From Pseudomonadota bacterium (GTDB lineage: Bacteria > Pseudomonadota > Alphaproteobacteria > Rhizobiales > Beijerinckiaceae): a stretch of DNA of 64,000 nt. The notes under the pieces were generated by a model that was not told the origin of the DNA, did no database searches, and saw nothing but the letters and a program-made list of their open reading frames with translations. The translations under genes were made by a program, and so were the position numbers. Shown here one piece after another: positions 10,838 through 20,445 of the stretch; within the stretch, counting starts at the first letter, position 1, and the number at the start of each line of letters is the position of its first letter. The stretch lies in assembly GCA_021781815.1 (NCBI GenBank), contig JAJXWB010000005.1:1-64000 (forward strand), read 5' to 3'.

Positions 10838-11694
10838 GCGCCAAACCTTCCTCGCCGGTCGTGTTGCCGGATGTCGCCAGCCTTCGCGCGGCGGTGCGCG
10901 CGTGGCGCGCGAACGGCGAACGGGTCGCGCTGGCGCCGACCATGGGCGCGCTGCACGCGGGCCACGCATCGCTTGTACGGGAGGGCCTGCGCCGCGCTGA
11001 CCGAGTGGTCGCGTCGATCTTCGTCAATCCAACGCAATTCGCGCCGACCGAGGATTTCTCGAAATATCCGCGCACCTTCGACGCAGATCTCGCAACGCTC
11101 GGCGCCGCAGGCTGCGACGCATGTTTCGCGCCCGGCGTCGCCGATATGTATCCGCAGGGATTTGCGACGACGGTGACGCTCGAAGGCCCGGCCAAAGTCG
11201 ATCTTGAGGACCATTTCCGCCCCACGCATTTTGCTGGCGTGGCGACCGTCGTGGCGAAGCTGCTGAATCAGGCGCAAGCGGACTGCGCGATCTTCGGCGA
11301 GAAGGATTATCAGCAGCTCAAGGTCATCACGCGCATGGCGCGCGATCTCGATATTCCGACCGAGATTGTCGGCGCGCCGACGGTGCGAGAGGCGGACGGG
11401 CTGGCGCTGTCGTCCCGCAATGTCTACCTTTCGGCCGACGAGCGCGCGCGCGCGCCGGCATTGCACGGGGCGCTGAGGATGGCCGCCGGCAAGATCGCAG
11501 CGGGCGAGGTGGTCGGCCACGAAATGACCGAAGCGCGCGAATTGCTGGCCGAGGCTGGCTTCGTCGTCGACTACATTGAGGCGCGTCATGCCGAGACGCT
11601 GGAACGCATCGCGCGCCGCGCCGATGGACCGATCCGGCTGCTCGCGGCCGCCCGGCTCGGCCAGACTCGGCTCATCGACAACATCCCGGTGTGA
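10834..11694 (+). CDS. panC: Pantothenate synthetase (pantoate-beta-alanine ligase)
   Basis: The 286-residue enzyme joins pantoate and beta-alanine with ATP, the last step of vitamin B5 synthesis before CoA. The nucleotidyltransferase motifs are intact: [11 protein letters not shown] (HIGH-like), SIFVNPTQF for pantoate, FGEKDYQQL (KxxK-like region) and [10 protein letters not shown]. It starts at GTG 10834 with AAGGAGAA seven bases ahead and overlaps the previous stop. The start of the acylphosphatase gene follows after one base. panB is not in the window. Confidence 0.93.
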   Translation: MSAKPSSPVVLPDVASLRAAVRAWRANGERVALAPTMGALHAGHASLVREGLRRADRVVASIFVNPTQFAPTEDFSKYPRTFDADLATLGAAGCDACFAPGVADMYPQGFATTVTLEGPAKVDLEDHFRPTHFAGVATVVAKLLNQAQADCAIFGEKDYQQLKVITRMARDLDIPTEIVGAPTVREADGLALSSRNVYLSADERARAPALHGALRMAAGKIAAGEVVGHEMTEARELLAEAGFVVDYIEARHAETLERIARRADGPIRLLAAARLGQTRLIDNIPV

Positions 11695-11695
11695 A

Positions 11696-11971
11696 ATGCG
11701 CCTGCGGCTGTTGATCTCGGGCCGTGTGCAAGGCGTCGGATTTCGCGCCTTCGTCGCGCGTGAGGGGCGGGGCCTTGGACTTGCCGGCTTCGTGCGCAAT
11801 CTGCGGGACGGACGGGTCGAGGCGGAATTCGCGGGCGATGCCGCGGCGGTCGAGGCGCTGCGGCGGGCCTGCGCGCGTGGGCCGGATGGCGCGCGCGTGG
11901 AGCGTGCGGACGCCGCGGCGGCCAGCGCCGGGACGCTGCCTGCGACGTTTGAGGTTCGGCGCGACGGCTGA
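11696..11971 (+). CDS. acyP: Acylphosphatase
   Basis: The 91-residue protein is a typical acylphosphatase, which hydrolyses acyl phosphates such as acetyl phosphate. The first motif GRVQGVGFR carries the phosphate-binding loop and its arginine, and [12 protein letters not shown] carries the catalytic asparagine. The ATG lies one base after the panC stop, so it is the third gene of a tight GGCT-panC-acyP unit. Confidence 0.9.
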   Translation: MRLRLLISGRVQGVGFRAFVAREGRGLGLAGFVRNLRDGRVEAEFAGDAAAVEALRRACARGPDGARVERADAAAASAGTLPATFEVRRDG

Positions 11972-12034
11972 CCGGTTTACGTCTTCTTGACCGGCGATCG
12001 CGATAATGCCCCTTCGGCCTTCCCCGGGGGCGAG

Positions 12035-12655
12035 ATGCCCGTAACCTTTCTCTGGTTTCTGTTCGACTGGCGCGGGCGCGTCGGTCCGCGCAGCTATCGG
12101 CGCGCCATTCTCGTCATCGCGACAATCGCCGGGCTGCTGGAATTCATCCCGGCGCGAAATCCAGATTTCCTGCTTGGCCTGGCGTCGGCGCAACTCCTTG
12201 TCCAGGCGGCCCTGGACTCAAAGCGGCTGCACGACATAGGCGCCAGCGCGGCATGGATATTCATCAGCGGCGGCGTCTGCGGCGCGGCCATCGCCGGTGT
12301 GGTCCTGCCGTCGCCCGAGTTGTCGGCCGCGCTGACCGAAACCGTGGCGAACAGTATCGGACCGGCCGCCAGTTCGGCATGGGCGAGCATCGTCTTCGCG
12401 GCGTTGACGCTGGCGGCGGCGCTGCGCGCGGCCATTCTGGCGACGCGCGGCTCGAACGAGGCGGGCGCGGCCTATGATTACGATCCGCGCGCTCGCGGGA
12501 TCGCCGCGAGGGGGGACGGCGGCGGGCCTGCGCTCGACGCCGATGCGCTGATCGCGCGGGCGATGGCCGACCAGAAGCAGAAGGAAAGAGCGGCGGCCGG
12601 ACAGGTCGCGCCGCGGTCGGGCGCGCGCAGGGCATTCGGGCGGCGCGCGGCCTAA
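12035..12655 (+). CDS. DUF805-like membrane protein
   Basis: The 206-residue protein has an N-terminal [16 protein letters not shown] segment resembling the opening of DUF805 proteins, followed by about four hydrophobic helices to residue 140. A charged, alanine-rich cytoplasmic tail follows (to residue 206), with no visible motif. The ATG at 12035 is preceded by GGGGGCGAG; a TTG start at 11987 would add 16 residues and is less likely. The function is unknown. Its stop overlaps the lipB stop by four bases on the other strand. Confidence 0.65.
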   Translation: MPVTFLWFLFDWRGRVGPRSYRRAILVIATIAGLLEFIPARNPDFLLGLASAQLLVQAALDSKRLHDIGASAAWIFISGGVCGAAIAGVVLPSPELSAALTETVANSIGPAASSAWASIVFAALTLAAALRAAILATRGSNEAGAAYDYDPRARGIAARGDGGGPALDADALIARAMADQKQKERAAAGQVAPRSGARRAFGRRAA

Positions 12656-13380
12656 ACAGATGCCGTCGGACCGAAAATCTGCTCGAAGGCCCGACGCAGG
12701 GCGACATCGGCGTCCGCCATGGCGACGGGCAGGCCGAGATCGGCGAGCGACGTCACGCCAAAATGGGCGTCGCGCACGCCGCATGGCGTAATTCCCGAGA
12801 AATGGGACAGGTTGGGCTCAACGTTGATCGCGATCCCGTGGAACGTGACCCATTGACGGATGCGGATGCCGATGGCCGCGATCTTGTCTTCCGCTGTCTG
12901 GCCGGCGAGGCCGCGCGGCCTGTCGGGCCGGCGCACCCAGACCCCGACCCGATCCTCCCGCCGTTCGCCCGTCACGTTGAAGGCCGCAAGCGTCGCAATA
13001 ATCCACGATTCCAGCGCGGCGACGTAGGCGCGGACGTCAGGCTTCCGGCGCTTGAGGTCGAGCAGCACGTAAGCGATGCGCTGGCCGGGGCCGTGATAGG
13101 TGTACTGCCCGCCGCGCCCGGTCTGGAAGACGGGGAAGCGGGCGTCCAGCAGGTCGCCGGGCTTCGCCGAGGCGCCGGCCGTGTAGAGCGGGGGGTGCTC
13201 CAGCAGCCATACCCGCTCGGCCGTTTCTCCGCGGGCAATGGCCGCTGCGCGCGATTCCATCTCGACGATTGCCGATTCGTAGGGGACCAGTGCGTCGGCG
13301 ATCGCCCATTCGACTGGCGGGGCGTCGGGGTCGGCGAGGAATTGCGCAGGCAGGGCGTCGCGGGAGAGGGGAGCCGTCAT
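12652..13380 (-). CDS. lipB: Octanoyl-[ACP]:protein N-octanoyltransferase (LipB)
   Basis: The 242-residue enzyme moves octanoyl from acyl carrier protein to lipoyl domains, the first step of lipoate synthesis. Visible motifs are [23 protein letters not shown] and [11 protein letters not shown] with the catalytic Lys166, plus GITPCGV with the acyl-carrying Cys200. The start at 13380 gives the usual family length; in-frame sequence further upstream is not needed. LipA is not in the window. Confidence 0.92.
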   Translation of the reverse strand: MTAPLSRDALPAQFLADPDAPPVEWAIADALVPYESAIVEMESRAAAIARGETAERVWLLEHPPLYTAGASAKPGDLLDARFPVFQTGRGGQYTYHGPGQRIAYVLLDLKRRKPDVRAYVAALESWIIATLAAFNVTGERREDRVGVWVRRPDRPRGLAGQTAEDKIAAIGIRIRQWVTFHGIAINVEPNLSHFSGITPCGVRDAHFGVTSLADLGLPVAMADADVALRRAFEQIFGPTASV

Positions 13381-13476
13381 GAGTCTGCAATAGCGCGGCG
13401 CGCGGGCCTTGTCAGGCCAGAGGGCATTTGTTAGACGACGCACGCCGATGCGAAGCGCCCAGCGCCGCGTATCCGG

Positions 13477-13561
13477 GCGGCCATGGCGGAATTGGTAGAC
13501 GCGCTAGCTTGAGGTGCTAGTTGGGCAACCAGTGGAGGTTCGAGTCCTCTTGGCCGCACCA
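13477..13561 (+). tRNA. tRNA-Leu, anticodon GAG
   Basis: The 85-base gene folds as a class II tRNA with CCA encoded. The seven-pair acceptor stem is GCGGCCA with TGGCCGC. The anticodon stem CTAGC/GCTAG encloses loop TTGAGGT, so the anticodon is GAG (13511-13513) and it reads CUY leucine codons. A variable arm TTGGGCAACCA and a T arm with GGTTCGAGTCC follow. A terminator hairpin lies 20 bases downstream. Confidence 0.95.
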
Positions 13562-13581
13562 CGCTTCCTGCGTTTGAACGG

Positions 13582-13614
13582 AAGCCCGGTTCGCAAGGAC
13601 CGGGCTTTGTTTTG
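13582..13614 (+). terminator. Intrinsic terminator after tRNA-Leu
   Basis: AAGCCCGGT at 13582-13590 pairs with ACCGGGCTT at 13599-13607 over an eight-base loop, followed by TGTTTT. This is a good rho-independent terminator for the tRNA transcript. Confidence 0.8.
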
Positions 13615-13707
13615 GACGGCGCCGGCGCGGCGGCCTTGCGGGGCGCGGGCCGGTCGGGCGACAATGCGCCCGCTCACGCAACAGACAATCGCTGGGGAAA
13701 TTCGCGT

Positions 13708-14472
13708 ATGGCACGTCCCGTCGCAATCGTCACAGGCTCATCCGCGGGCATAGGCGCGGCCACCGCGCTGAAATTCGCGGGAAACGGATTCAATGTCGTG
13801 ATCAATTATTCGCGCGACCCGAAGCCGGCCGAGGAGGTGGCGGAGGCGTGCCGAAAGGCCGGCGCCGAGGTCGAGGCGTTCAAGGCCGACGTTTCGGACG
13901 ATTCCGCCTGTCGCGCCATGGCGGCGGCGGTCGAAAACCGCTGGGGCCGCGTGCGTGCGCTGGTCAACAACGCCGGCCGCACGAAATTTGTCGCGCACAA
14001 GAACCTCGACGGACTGTCGGCGGAGGATTTCCAGTCGATCTATGCGGTCAACGTGATCGGCGCGTTCCAGATGGCGCGCGCCTTCGCGCCGCTCCTGCGG
14101 AAAGAACAGGGCGCCGCGATCGTCAACGTGTCCTCGATCGCCGCGGTCATGGCGCGCGGCTCATCGATCGCCTACATGGCCTCGAAAGGCGCGCTGAATA
14201 CGCTGACAATGGCGCTGGCGCGCGCGCTGGGGCCGGAAATTCGCGTCAATGGCGTCGGCCCCGGCATGATCGAGAGCGATTGGCTGAAGAACGGCTACGG
14301 CGCCGAAAACTACGAAGCGATGGGCAGGATGTATCGCGACGTGTCCGTTCTCGCCTCGACGATTGCGCCGGGCGATGTCGCCGACACGATCTTCGCGTTG
14401 TGCACCGCGTTTCCAAAAACGACCGGCGAAACTGTGCTGATCGACGCAGGCTTCAGGTTGCAGAAGGCGTGA
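13708..14472 (+). CDS. SDR-family NAD(P)-dependent oxidoreductase
   Basis: The 254-residue classical short-chain dehydrogenase carries the cofactor loop TGSSAGIG, the NNAG motif (LVNNAGRT), the catalytic serine in VNVSSIAAV and the YMASK Tyr-Lys pair. It resembles 3-oxoacyl-ACP/CoA reductases. The ATG at 13708 follows GGGGAAA. An enoyl-CoA hydratase homologue lies 94 bases downstream, so both may act on CoA thioesters; this is inferred from context only. Confidence 0.88.
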   Translation: MARPVAIVTGSSAGIGAATALKFAGNGFNVVINYSRDPKPAEEVAEACRKAGAEVEAFKADVSDDSACRAMAAAVENRWGRVRALVNNAGRTKFVAHKNLDGLSAEDFQSIYAVNVIGAFQMARAFAPLLRKEQGAAIVNVSSIAAVMARGSSIAYMASKGALNTLTMALARALGPEIRVNGVGPGMIESDWLKNGYGAENYEAMGRMYRDVSVLASTIAPGDVADTIFALCTAFPKTTGETVLIDAGFRLQKA

Positions 14473-14566
14473 CGACGCACGGCTTCGATCGGATCAGCGC
14501 CGTGTCGCGCGCGAACAGGAACCCGCGGCGTCGCAGCCGACTGCGCGACCTTCAAGGAGAATGACA

Positions 14567-15382
14567 ATGGGCGACGTCACCAGCACGCATGGCGCGCGGT
14601 CGGAGGTGCTCTACGAGGTCGAGGACGGGCACATCGCGCTGATCACGCTCAACGCTCCGGAGCGCATGAACACGATCTCGGGGCCGATGCTGAACGAACT
14701 CACACGGCTGCTGGTCAGGGCCAACGAAGACCCGGCCGTTCGCTGCGTGATCCTGACTGGCGTCGGGCGCGCGTTCTGCGCGGGCCTCGACTTGCGTCAG
14801 GAGCGCGACGGCGGCGGCATAAGCGCCGCTGCGAGCCCTTCCAATCTCGACTTGCGCAACACACCGCCGACCGTTCTGTTCGACATGGACAAGCCGACGA
14901 TCTGCGCCGTCAACGGCGGCGCGGCGGGCTACGGCATGGACACGGCGCTCGGCTGCGACATTCGCATCCTGGCGGAGAGCGCCAAATTCGCGGCCGCCTT
15001 CGTCAGACGCGGAGTCGTGCCGGAATCCGGCGGCACCTGGTTCTTGCCGCGCATGATCGGGTGGGCGAAGGCATCCGAGCTGATTTTCACCGGCCGCACG
15101 CTTTCCGCGCGCGAGGCGCTCGAATGGGGCTTGGCCAATGAGGTCGTTCCCGATGCGGATCTGATGGGACGCGCGCGGGCGCTGGCCCGCGAAATCGCCA
15201 ACAACGCGCCGCTCGCCGTCCAGGCGGCGAAACGCATGATGCGGATGGGGCTGAACGAGACGTTCCGCGATCATGTGCATCATGTCTATCTGCAGCTTCT
15301 CCCGCTTTTCCGCTCGCAGGACATGCAGGAGGGCGTCCGCGCGTTCCTGGAGAAGCGCGAACCGAAATTCGAAGGAAAATAG
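14567..15382 (+). CDS. Enoyl-CoA hydratase/isomerase family protein
   Basis: The 271-residue crotonase-fold protein has the oxyanion-hole elements GRAFCAGLDLRQ (around 63-74) and VNGGAAGYGMDTAL. A catalytic glutamate could be the one in VVPESGGTWFLPRMIG. Family members hydrate or isomerise unsaturated acyl-CoAs. Two ATGs are possible (14561 and 14567); AAGGAGA at 14554-14560 is at proper distance only from the second, so I chose that. It converges on the deacetylase gene. Confidence 0.88.
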   Translation: MGDVTSTHGARSEVLYEVEDGHIALITLNAPERMNTISGPMLNELTRLLVRANEDPAVRCVILTGVGRAFCAGLDLRQERDGGGISAAASPSNLDLRNTPPTVLFDMDKPTICAVNGGAAGYGMDTALGCDIRILAESAKFAAAFVRRGVVPESGGTWFLPRMIGWAKASELIFTGRTLSAREALEWGLANEVVPDADLMGRARALAREIANNAPLAVQAAKRMMRMGLNETFRDHVHHVYLQLLPLFRSQDMQEGVRAFLEKREPKFEGK

Positions 15383-15402
15383 ACCGGAAAGCGCGCGCGG
15401 CG

Positions 15403-16305
15403 CTATAATGGTCCGGGTTCGCCGGACGTCCCGATCGCGCCAGGGCCGGGCGGCGCTTTTGGCCATAGATGTTCGAGCGTCTTTTCAGTCTCGGAGGCCC
15501 AGTTCGCCGGCGCCGGCGCAAGGGGCGTCGGCCCCTTGCCGGGAACGATGTGCGCGATGCGCCAGCCGCGTTTCTTCATTTCGCGCAGCAGCGCCGGCAG
15601 CATCTGCACCGTCGACAGGTGCGTGTCGTGCAGCAGGATGATTCCTTTACGGGCCGTTTCCATCCGGCCAAGCAACAGCGCCAGCTCCGCGTCCGGCGTC
15701 ATCGGCAGCCAGTCCGACGCCCACAGGTCGGCGCCGAAGATCGTGATTCCGCGCGTCATCAGCCAGTCGTCGAGGGGGCCGGTGTCAGCGAAGCCCGGAA
15801 AGCGGAAGAAGGGCGTCGTCGGTTGTGGGCCGGCGGCGCCGATAGTCGCCCTGTCGTCGGCGGCAATCCCCCTGTCGATGTCGGCCTTCGCGGCCGCCTC
15901 CGACAGATTGCGCAGCGTCACGCCGGGGTGGCTGTAGGAATGGTGCCCGACCGTGTGGCCGGCGGCGACCTCCGCCTTCGCCGTATCCGGCGCGGCGTCG
16001 GCATTGCGGCCGATGAGAAAGAACGTCGCCTTGACGCATTCGTCGGCGAGCGCCCTGAGCGCCCGGTCCGTGGTCGGCGGATTGGGGCCGTCATCGAAGG
16101 TCAGTACGAATTCCCCGTCGTCGAGCTTCAGCGTGCGCGGATAGGTCTTGAGGCCGATTTCAGTCGCCGGGCCGCCGATCTCGATCGTGCGCGCGGTTCC
16201 GAGCGCCTGCGGGCCACAGGCGCAGGCCGCGCCCGCCACCCCCCACGCGAGAGCTGCGAGGGAGGCCAGGCGACGCGCGCGGCGGAGCCGTTTCCGATGC
16301 GTCAC
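15403..16305 (-). CDS. Secreted polysaccharide deacetylase (NodB domain)
   Basis: The 300-residue protein carries a signal-type N-terminus (basic RKRLRRARRL then LASLAALAWGVAGAA) and a NodB domain of carbohydrate esterase family 4. Motif 1 is TFDDGP with the catalytic base and a metal Asp, motif 2 is HTVGHHSYSH with the metal His residues, and FFRFPGF and LLHDTH follow. Such enzymes remove acetyl groups from N-acetylated sugars in cell-wall or surface glycans. No ATG fits; GTG at 16305 has GGGAG five bases ahead and gives a proper signal peptide. The very long open frame upstream is antisense to mgtE. Confidence 0.85.
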   Translation of the reverse strand: MTHRKRLRRARRLASLAALAWGVAGAACACGPQALGTARTIEIGGPATEIGLKTYPRTLKLDDGEFVLTFDDGPNPPTTDRALRALADECVKATFFLIGRNADAAPDTAKAEVAAGHTVGHHSYSHPGVTLRNLSEAAAKADIDRGIAADDRATIGAAGPQPTTPFFRFPGFADTGPLDDWLMTRGITIFGADLWASDWLPMTPDAELALLLGRMETARKGIILLHDTHLSTVQMLPALLREMKKRGWRIAHIVPGKGPTPLAPAPANWASETEKTLEHLWPKAPPGPGAIGTSGEPGPL

Positions 16306-16389
16306 GATGGCTCCCGTCTCATTCAAAAGGAGAGTTCTCCCGGCGGGAATATGCTCTAAGGGTTCATTACGCGCTCGACAAAGGGAATC

Positions 16390-17808
16390 ATGGCCGAAGA
16401 CATCAAATATGACGGCGCCGGAACCGAGGGCCAAAGGTCGATTCGCGACGCGGACGGGCGCCTGCGCGTCGATGTCATCGAAGCGGTCGAGCAGGCGGTC
16501 GCCGCCGGCGAGACGGCGCGGCTGCTTGAATTGGCGGGCGGCCTGCACGAGGCCGATCTCGGGGCGCTGGTCGAGGCGCTGCATCCTGACAGCCGGCCAC
16601 GCCTCGTCGAGCTTATGGGAGGCGATTTCGACTTTGCGGCGCTGACCGAGGTTCCCGACGCCGTTCGAGAGGAAATCCTTGAAGAACTGCCGACCGAAAC
16701 GGTCGCCGAAGGCGTCAGCGAACTCGAAAGCGACGATGCGGTCGCGCTGCTTGAGGATCTTGAGCCGCATGAGCAGGAAGAAATTCTTGACGCTATGCCG
16801 GCGCTGGAGCGCACGGCGCTGCAGCGCTCGCTTGACTACCCGGAGAAGTCAGCCGGCCGCCTGATGCAGACGACGCTTGTCGCCGCGCCGCCGACGTGGA
16901 CGGCGGGGCAGACGCTCGATCACCTGCGCGAGGGCGATCAGGATAGCCTGCCGGACTCGTTCTTCGAGGTCTTCGTCATCGATCCGGCGCATCGCCTGCT
17001 CGGAAATGTCTTTCTTGATGCGCTGGCGCGCGCGCGCAGCATGGCGACGCTGCAGGACATCATGCACGCCGATCGCCGCCGCGTGCATGTCGACGACGAG
17101 GAGGAGGAAGTTGCGCGGTTGTTCGAGCGCTACAATCTCGTTTCCGCGCCTGTCGTCGACGATCAGGACCGGCTCGTCGGCGTCATCACCATCGATGACA
17201 TCGTCGACGTCATTCAGGAAGCCGCCGACCAGGACATCAAGGCGCTCGGTGGCGTAAGCCGGCGCGAGGAGATCGGGGACGGGCTGCTCACTGTCGCACG
17301 CGGGCGCTTCGTCTGGCTGTTTATCAATCTGGCCACCGCATTTCTGGCGTCGTCCGTGCTCGGGCTGTTCCAGGGCCAGTTGCAGAAGATGGTGGCGCTC
17401 GCGATCCTGGCGCCGATCGTGGCGAGCCAGGGCGGTCAGGCGGCGACACAAACCATGACGGTCGCCGTGCGCGCGCTGGCGACGCGGGAATTGTCGCGCG
17501 CCAATGCGATGCGCATCATTTTACGTGAATTTTTCGTTGGCGGGCTGAACGGCGCGGCGTTTGGCGTCGTGACCGGGATCGCCGCGGTCGTCTGGTTCGG
17601 GATCGGTCCGCTCGGCGTCGTCATCGCGGCGGCCATGCTGACGAACATGATCGCGGCGGCCTTCGGCGGCATTCTGGTGCCGCTGGCCCTGGAAAAATTC
17701 GGCGTGGATCCGGCCGTGTCATCCGGCGCCTTCGTGACAACAGTGACGGACGTGGTAGGTTATTTTTCGTTCTTGAGCTTCGCCACGCTCTATTTTGGGC
17801 TGAATTGA
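16390..17808 (+). CDS. mgtE: Magnesium transporter MgtE
   Basis: The 472-residue protein has the full MgtE layout: an acidic N-domain of helical repeats (about 1-145), two CBS domains (about 150-275, ending LVGVITIDDIVDVI), and a five-helix membrane pore (about 300-472). The pore region starts RFVWLFINLATAFLASSV and includes the GGQAATQTMTV element. It admits Mg2+ down the electrochemical gradient and is closed by Mg2+ bound between the cytosolic domains. It diverges from the deacetylase gene, 84 bases apart. Confidence 0.93.
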   Translation: MAEDIKYDGAGTEGQRSIRDADGRLRVDVIEAVEQAVAAGETARLLELAGGLHEADLGALVEALHPDSRPRLVELMGGDFDFAALTEVPDAVREEILEELPTETVAEGVSELESDDAVALLEDLEPHEQEEILDAMPALERTALQRSLDYPEKSAGRLMQTTLVAAPPTWTAGQTLDHLREGDQDSLPDSFFEVFVIDPAHRLLGNVFLDALARARSMATLQDIMHADRRRVHVDDEEEEVARLFERYNLVSAPVVDDQDRLVGVITIDDIVDVIQEAADQDIKALGGVSRREEIGDGLLTVARGRFVWLFINLATAFLASSVLGLFQGQLQKMVALAILAPIVASQGGQAATQTMTVAVRALATRELSRANAMRIILREFFVGGLNGAAFGVVTGIAAVVWFGIGPLGVVIAAAMLTNMIAAAFGGILVPLALEKFGVDPAVSSGAFVTTVTDVVGYFSFLSFATLYFGLN

Positions 17809-17868
17809 TGCGGGCGGCGCGGGCCGCGCATTAACGACTCGTTACCCCCGCGGGGATAATTTGCGCCG

Positions 17869-18684
17869 ATGATGCGTTCGACGAAATTGCTTCCCCTGCG
17901 ACTGCGCGCCTTCGCCGCGCTGTTTCTTTCCGGCCTGACACTGGCCGGCTGCGGCAGCGGCATGGATGCGCAACTCGGCCGCAACCACATGGCCCGGATG
18001 GCCTCGTCCGCCCCACGCAAGGTCAAGCCCAGCGAAGCGCTCGACTATAGCAAGAATTTCGAGATCCACGGGATCGATGTCTCCAAATACCAGGGGCCGA
18101 TCGACTGGTACGCGGTCGCCAATTCCGACGTGCAGTTCGCCTGGATCAAGGCGACCGAAGGCGCTGACCACCTCGATGCGCGATTTCAGGAAAACTGGAG
18201 CGGAGCCAAGGCCGCCGGGCTGCCGCGCGGCGCCTATCATTTCGTTTACTGGTGCCGGCCCTGGCGCGAGGAAATCGCCTGGCTGGAACATAACGTGCCG
18301 GCGGAAAAGGATGCGCTGCCGCCCGTGCTCGACGTCGAGGCGACGCCCGAATCCAAGACCTGCAAACGTACGATCTATCCGGAGGAGGCGATCCCGCAGA
18401 TGCGGGAGATGCTTCAGGAGATGGAGCATTTTTACGGCAAGAAGCCGATCATCTACACGACCGTCGACTTCTATGAAGCGATCCTGTCGGGCGGGGCGCT
18501 CGAAGATTATCCGATCTGGGTGCGCTCGACCAAGCACCACCCGACCGTTCGCTACGGCGACCGCAAATGGCACTTCTGGCAATACCAGTCCGATGGGTCG
18601 GTGCCTGGCATCGGCACGGCCGTAGACAGGAACGTGTTCCACGGCTCCGCGAAAGACTGGGAGAAGTGGCTGGCGAGCAATTGA
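17869..18684 (+). CDS. GH25-family muramidase, lipoprotein
   Basis: The 271-residue protein has a lipoprotein signal peptide with lipobox LAGC (Cys28) and a glycoside hydrolase 25 domain (about 65-268). The family hallmarks are GIDVSKYQGPIDW with the first catalytic Asp, FAWIKATEG, and PVLDVEATPE holding the DxE acids. Members cleave peptidoglycan between MurNAc and GlcNAc. A lipid-anchored form suggests a role in the organism's own envelope remodelling rather than attack. The basic, tryptophan-rich end (KWHFWQYQSDG) is also typical. Confidence 0.9.
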   Translation: MMRSTKLLPLRLRAFAALFLSGLTLAGCGSGMDAQLGRNHMARMASSAPRKVKPSEALDYSKNFEIHGIDVSKYQGPIDWYAVANSDVQFAWIKATEGADHLDARFQENWSGAKAAGLPRGAYHFVYWCRPWREEIAWLEHNVPAEKDALPPVLDVEATPESKTCKRTIYPEEAIPQMREMLQEMEHFYGKKPIIYTTVDFYEAILSGGALEDYPIWVRSTKHHPTVRYGDRKWHFWQYQSDGSVPGIGTAVDRNVFHGSAKDWEKWLASN

Positions 18685-18743
18685 GCGGGTTTTGACGGCA
18701 ACTCCCGGCGGCCCTTCGCCTCCGGCGATGATCGCGCCGCAAA

Positions 18744-19622
18744 ATGGCGGCGACAGATAGCCGTGAGGGCTTGGCCTTGTTTGAACGACAATTCAGCCGC
18801 ACGGCGCGCAGCGCGGCCCTGCATCGGGCGGCGCATCAGGCAATGGAGCGTGGCGCGATCTTTCGCGATCCATTCGCCTGCGCAATTCTCGGGCTGACGC
18901 CGCAAGAGGCGGCGGCGGAGGAGGGCGCAGACGAGTCCCGCCGGCGGATGCGGCTGTTCATCGCCGCGCGCGCGCGTTTCGCAGAGGACAAGCTCATAGA
19001 CGCGGTGAACAGAGGCGTGCGGCAGGCGGTGGTGCTCGGCGCGGGCCTCGACACGTTCGCCTTGCGCAATCCGCACGCCGATGTCGGCCTGCGGGTATTC
19101 GAGGTCGATCACCCCGACACGCAGGCCTGGAAACGCGAACGGCTCGCCATGATGAAGGTCGCTGCGCCCGCAGGCCTCACCTTCGCGCCGGTCGATTTCG
19201 AGCGCGACGATCTTGCTGCGGGCCTTGCCACGGCCGGTTTCGACCGGACGCAGCCGGCTTTCTTCATCTGGCTCGGCGTCACGCCCTATCTCACGCCGCA
19301 GGCTGCGCTTGCGACGCTCGGCGCGATTGCGGCTGTTCCCGGCGCTGAGGTCGCGTTCGACTACACGGAAGGCCGCGAAAAGTATCAGGGCGAGGCGCGC
19401 CAGTTCCACGACGAATTGCTGGCGCGGGTCGCGGCGGTCGGCGAGCCGATCATCGGCGCCTTCGCGCCGCAGGAACTGGCGGCGGAGCTTGCTGCGCTCG
19501 GTATGACCGAGCAGGAGGATCTGGACGCTCCTGCGATCGTCGAACGCTATTTCGGCGCACCGGCAGCGTCGGGGAGGCGGTCTTCGGCCGGCCACCTGAT
19601 CTGGGCGCGACGGCCGCTGTGA
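18744..19622 (+). CDS. SAM-dependent methyltransferase of the LCMT/PPM1-like family
   Basis: The 292-residue protein belongs to the leucine carboxyl methyltransferase superfamily common in bacteria. QAVVLGAGLDTFALR is the SAM-binding motif, FEVDHPDTQAWKRERL carries the acidic ribose ligand and the family's DhP motif, and FIWLGVTPYL is the later conserved block. Bacterial members usually methylate small molecules; the substrate here is unknown. It is followed after 28 bases by a YdcF-family gene, which may share the transcript. Confidence 0.85.
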   Translation: MAATDSREGLALFERQFSRTARSAALHRAAHQAMERGAIFRDPFACAILGLTPQEAAAEEGADESRRRMRLFIAARARFAEDKLIDAVNRGVRQAVVLGAGLDTFALRNPHADVGLRVFEVDHPDTQAWKRERLAMMKVAAPAGLTFAPVDFERDDLAAGLATAGFDRTQPAFFIWLGVTPYLTPQAALATLGAIAAVPGAEVAFDYTEGREKYQGEARQFHDELLARVAAVGEPIIGAFAPQELAAELAALGMTEQEDLDAPAIVERYFGAPAASGRRSSAGHLIWARRPL

Positions 19623-19650
19623 TAGACCGGGCCAGGCAATCGGGGACCAG

Positions 19651-20442
19651 ATGTTCTTTGTCGTAGCAAAAACGCTCGGCGTTATGGCGCAGACGCCGAA
19701 CCTGCTGATCGAGATGCTGCTGGTCGGCGTCGCGCTGAACTGGACGAGATGGCGGCGCGCAGGCCGGATCGTCTCGACGGCTGCGGCGGTCGCGATCGGC
19801 CTCTTCGCCTTCACGCCCATCGTGAACTTGCTCGCCCGTCCGCTCGAAGACCGCTTTCCGCAACCGCATCTCACGGATGCGCCCACGGGCATCGTCGTGC
19901 TCGGCGGCGCGATGGACGAGGCCATTTCGTTTCAGCGCGGGCAATCGTCGCTCAACGAGGCCGTGGAACGGATGACCGAGGCGGTCGCGCTGGCCCGGCG
20001 GTTTCCCGAGGCGCGACTGGTGTTTTCCGGCGGAAGCGGACGCCTCCATGCGGCGGGGACGACCGAAGCCGACGTCGCGCGCGCGTTATGGCTGTCGCTT
20101 GGCGTTCCCGCCGATCGCATGACCTTCGAGAGCCGCTCACGCGACACTTATGAGAACGCGCTCTTCACCAAGGGGCTCATCCAGCCCAGGCCCGGCGAAC
20201 GCTGGCTGCTCGTGACCTCGGCCATGCACATGCCGCGCTCGGTCGGCATTTTCCGGAAGATCGACTTCCCTGTGATCCCCTATCCGGTGGATTACCAGAC
20301 AGGCGGCGTGCCCGCCGATTTTTACGGCGTCCGGCAGGCCGCGCGTTCTTTCTATGTGCTGGATGCGGCCTCGCACGAATGGATCGGGCTCGCGACATAT
20401 TATCTGACCGGCAAGAGCGCGGCGTTGTTTCCAGCGCCGTAG
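19651..20442 (+). CDS. YdcF/ElyC-family (DUF218) membrane protein
   Basis: The 263-residue protein has two N-terminal hydrophobic segments (about 1-60) and a periplasmic DUF218 domain. Motifs include GIVVLGGAMDEAI, LVFSGGSGRLH, FESRSRDTYENALFTK and LLVTSAMHMPRSVGIF. Relatives SanA, ElyC and YdcF are linked to envelope barrier function and lipid-carrier (undecaprenyl phosphate) handling. The exact function is open. It converges on the DUF3253 gene with three bases between stops. Confidence 0.85.
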   Translation: MFFVVAKTLGVMAQTPNLLIEMLLVGVALNWTRWRRAGRIVSTAAAVAIGLFAFTPIVNLLARPLEDRFPQPHLTDAPTGIVVLGGAMDEAISFQRGQSSLNEAVERMTEAVALARRFPEARLVFSGGSGRLHAAGTTEADVARALWLSLGVPADRMTFESRSRDTYENALFTKGLIQPRPGERWLLVTSAMHMPRSVGIFRKIDFPVIPYPVDYQTGGVPADFYGVRQAARSFYVLDAASHEWIGLATYYLTGKSAALFPAP

Positions 20443-20445
20443 GCG

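Noticed and set aside
16306-16770. Long upstream extension of the polysaccharide deacetylase frame
   Set aside because: It lies antisense to the mgtE start and has no conserved sequence. A GTG start with a ribosome site and signal peptide at 16305 explains the gene.
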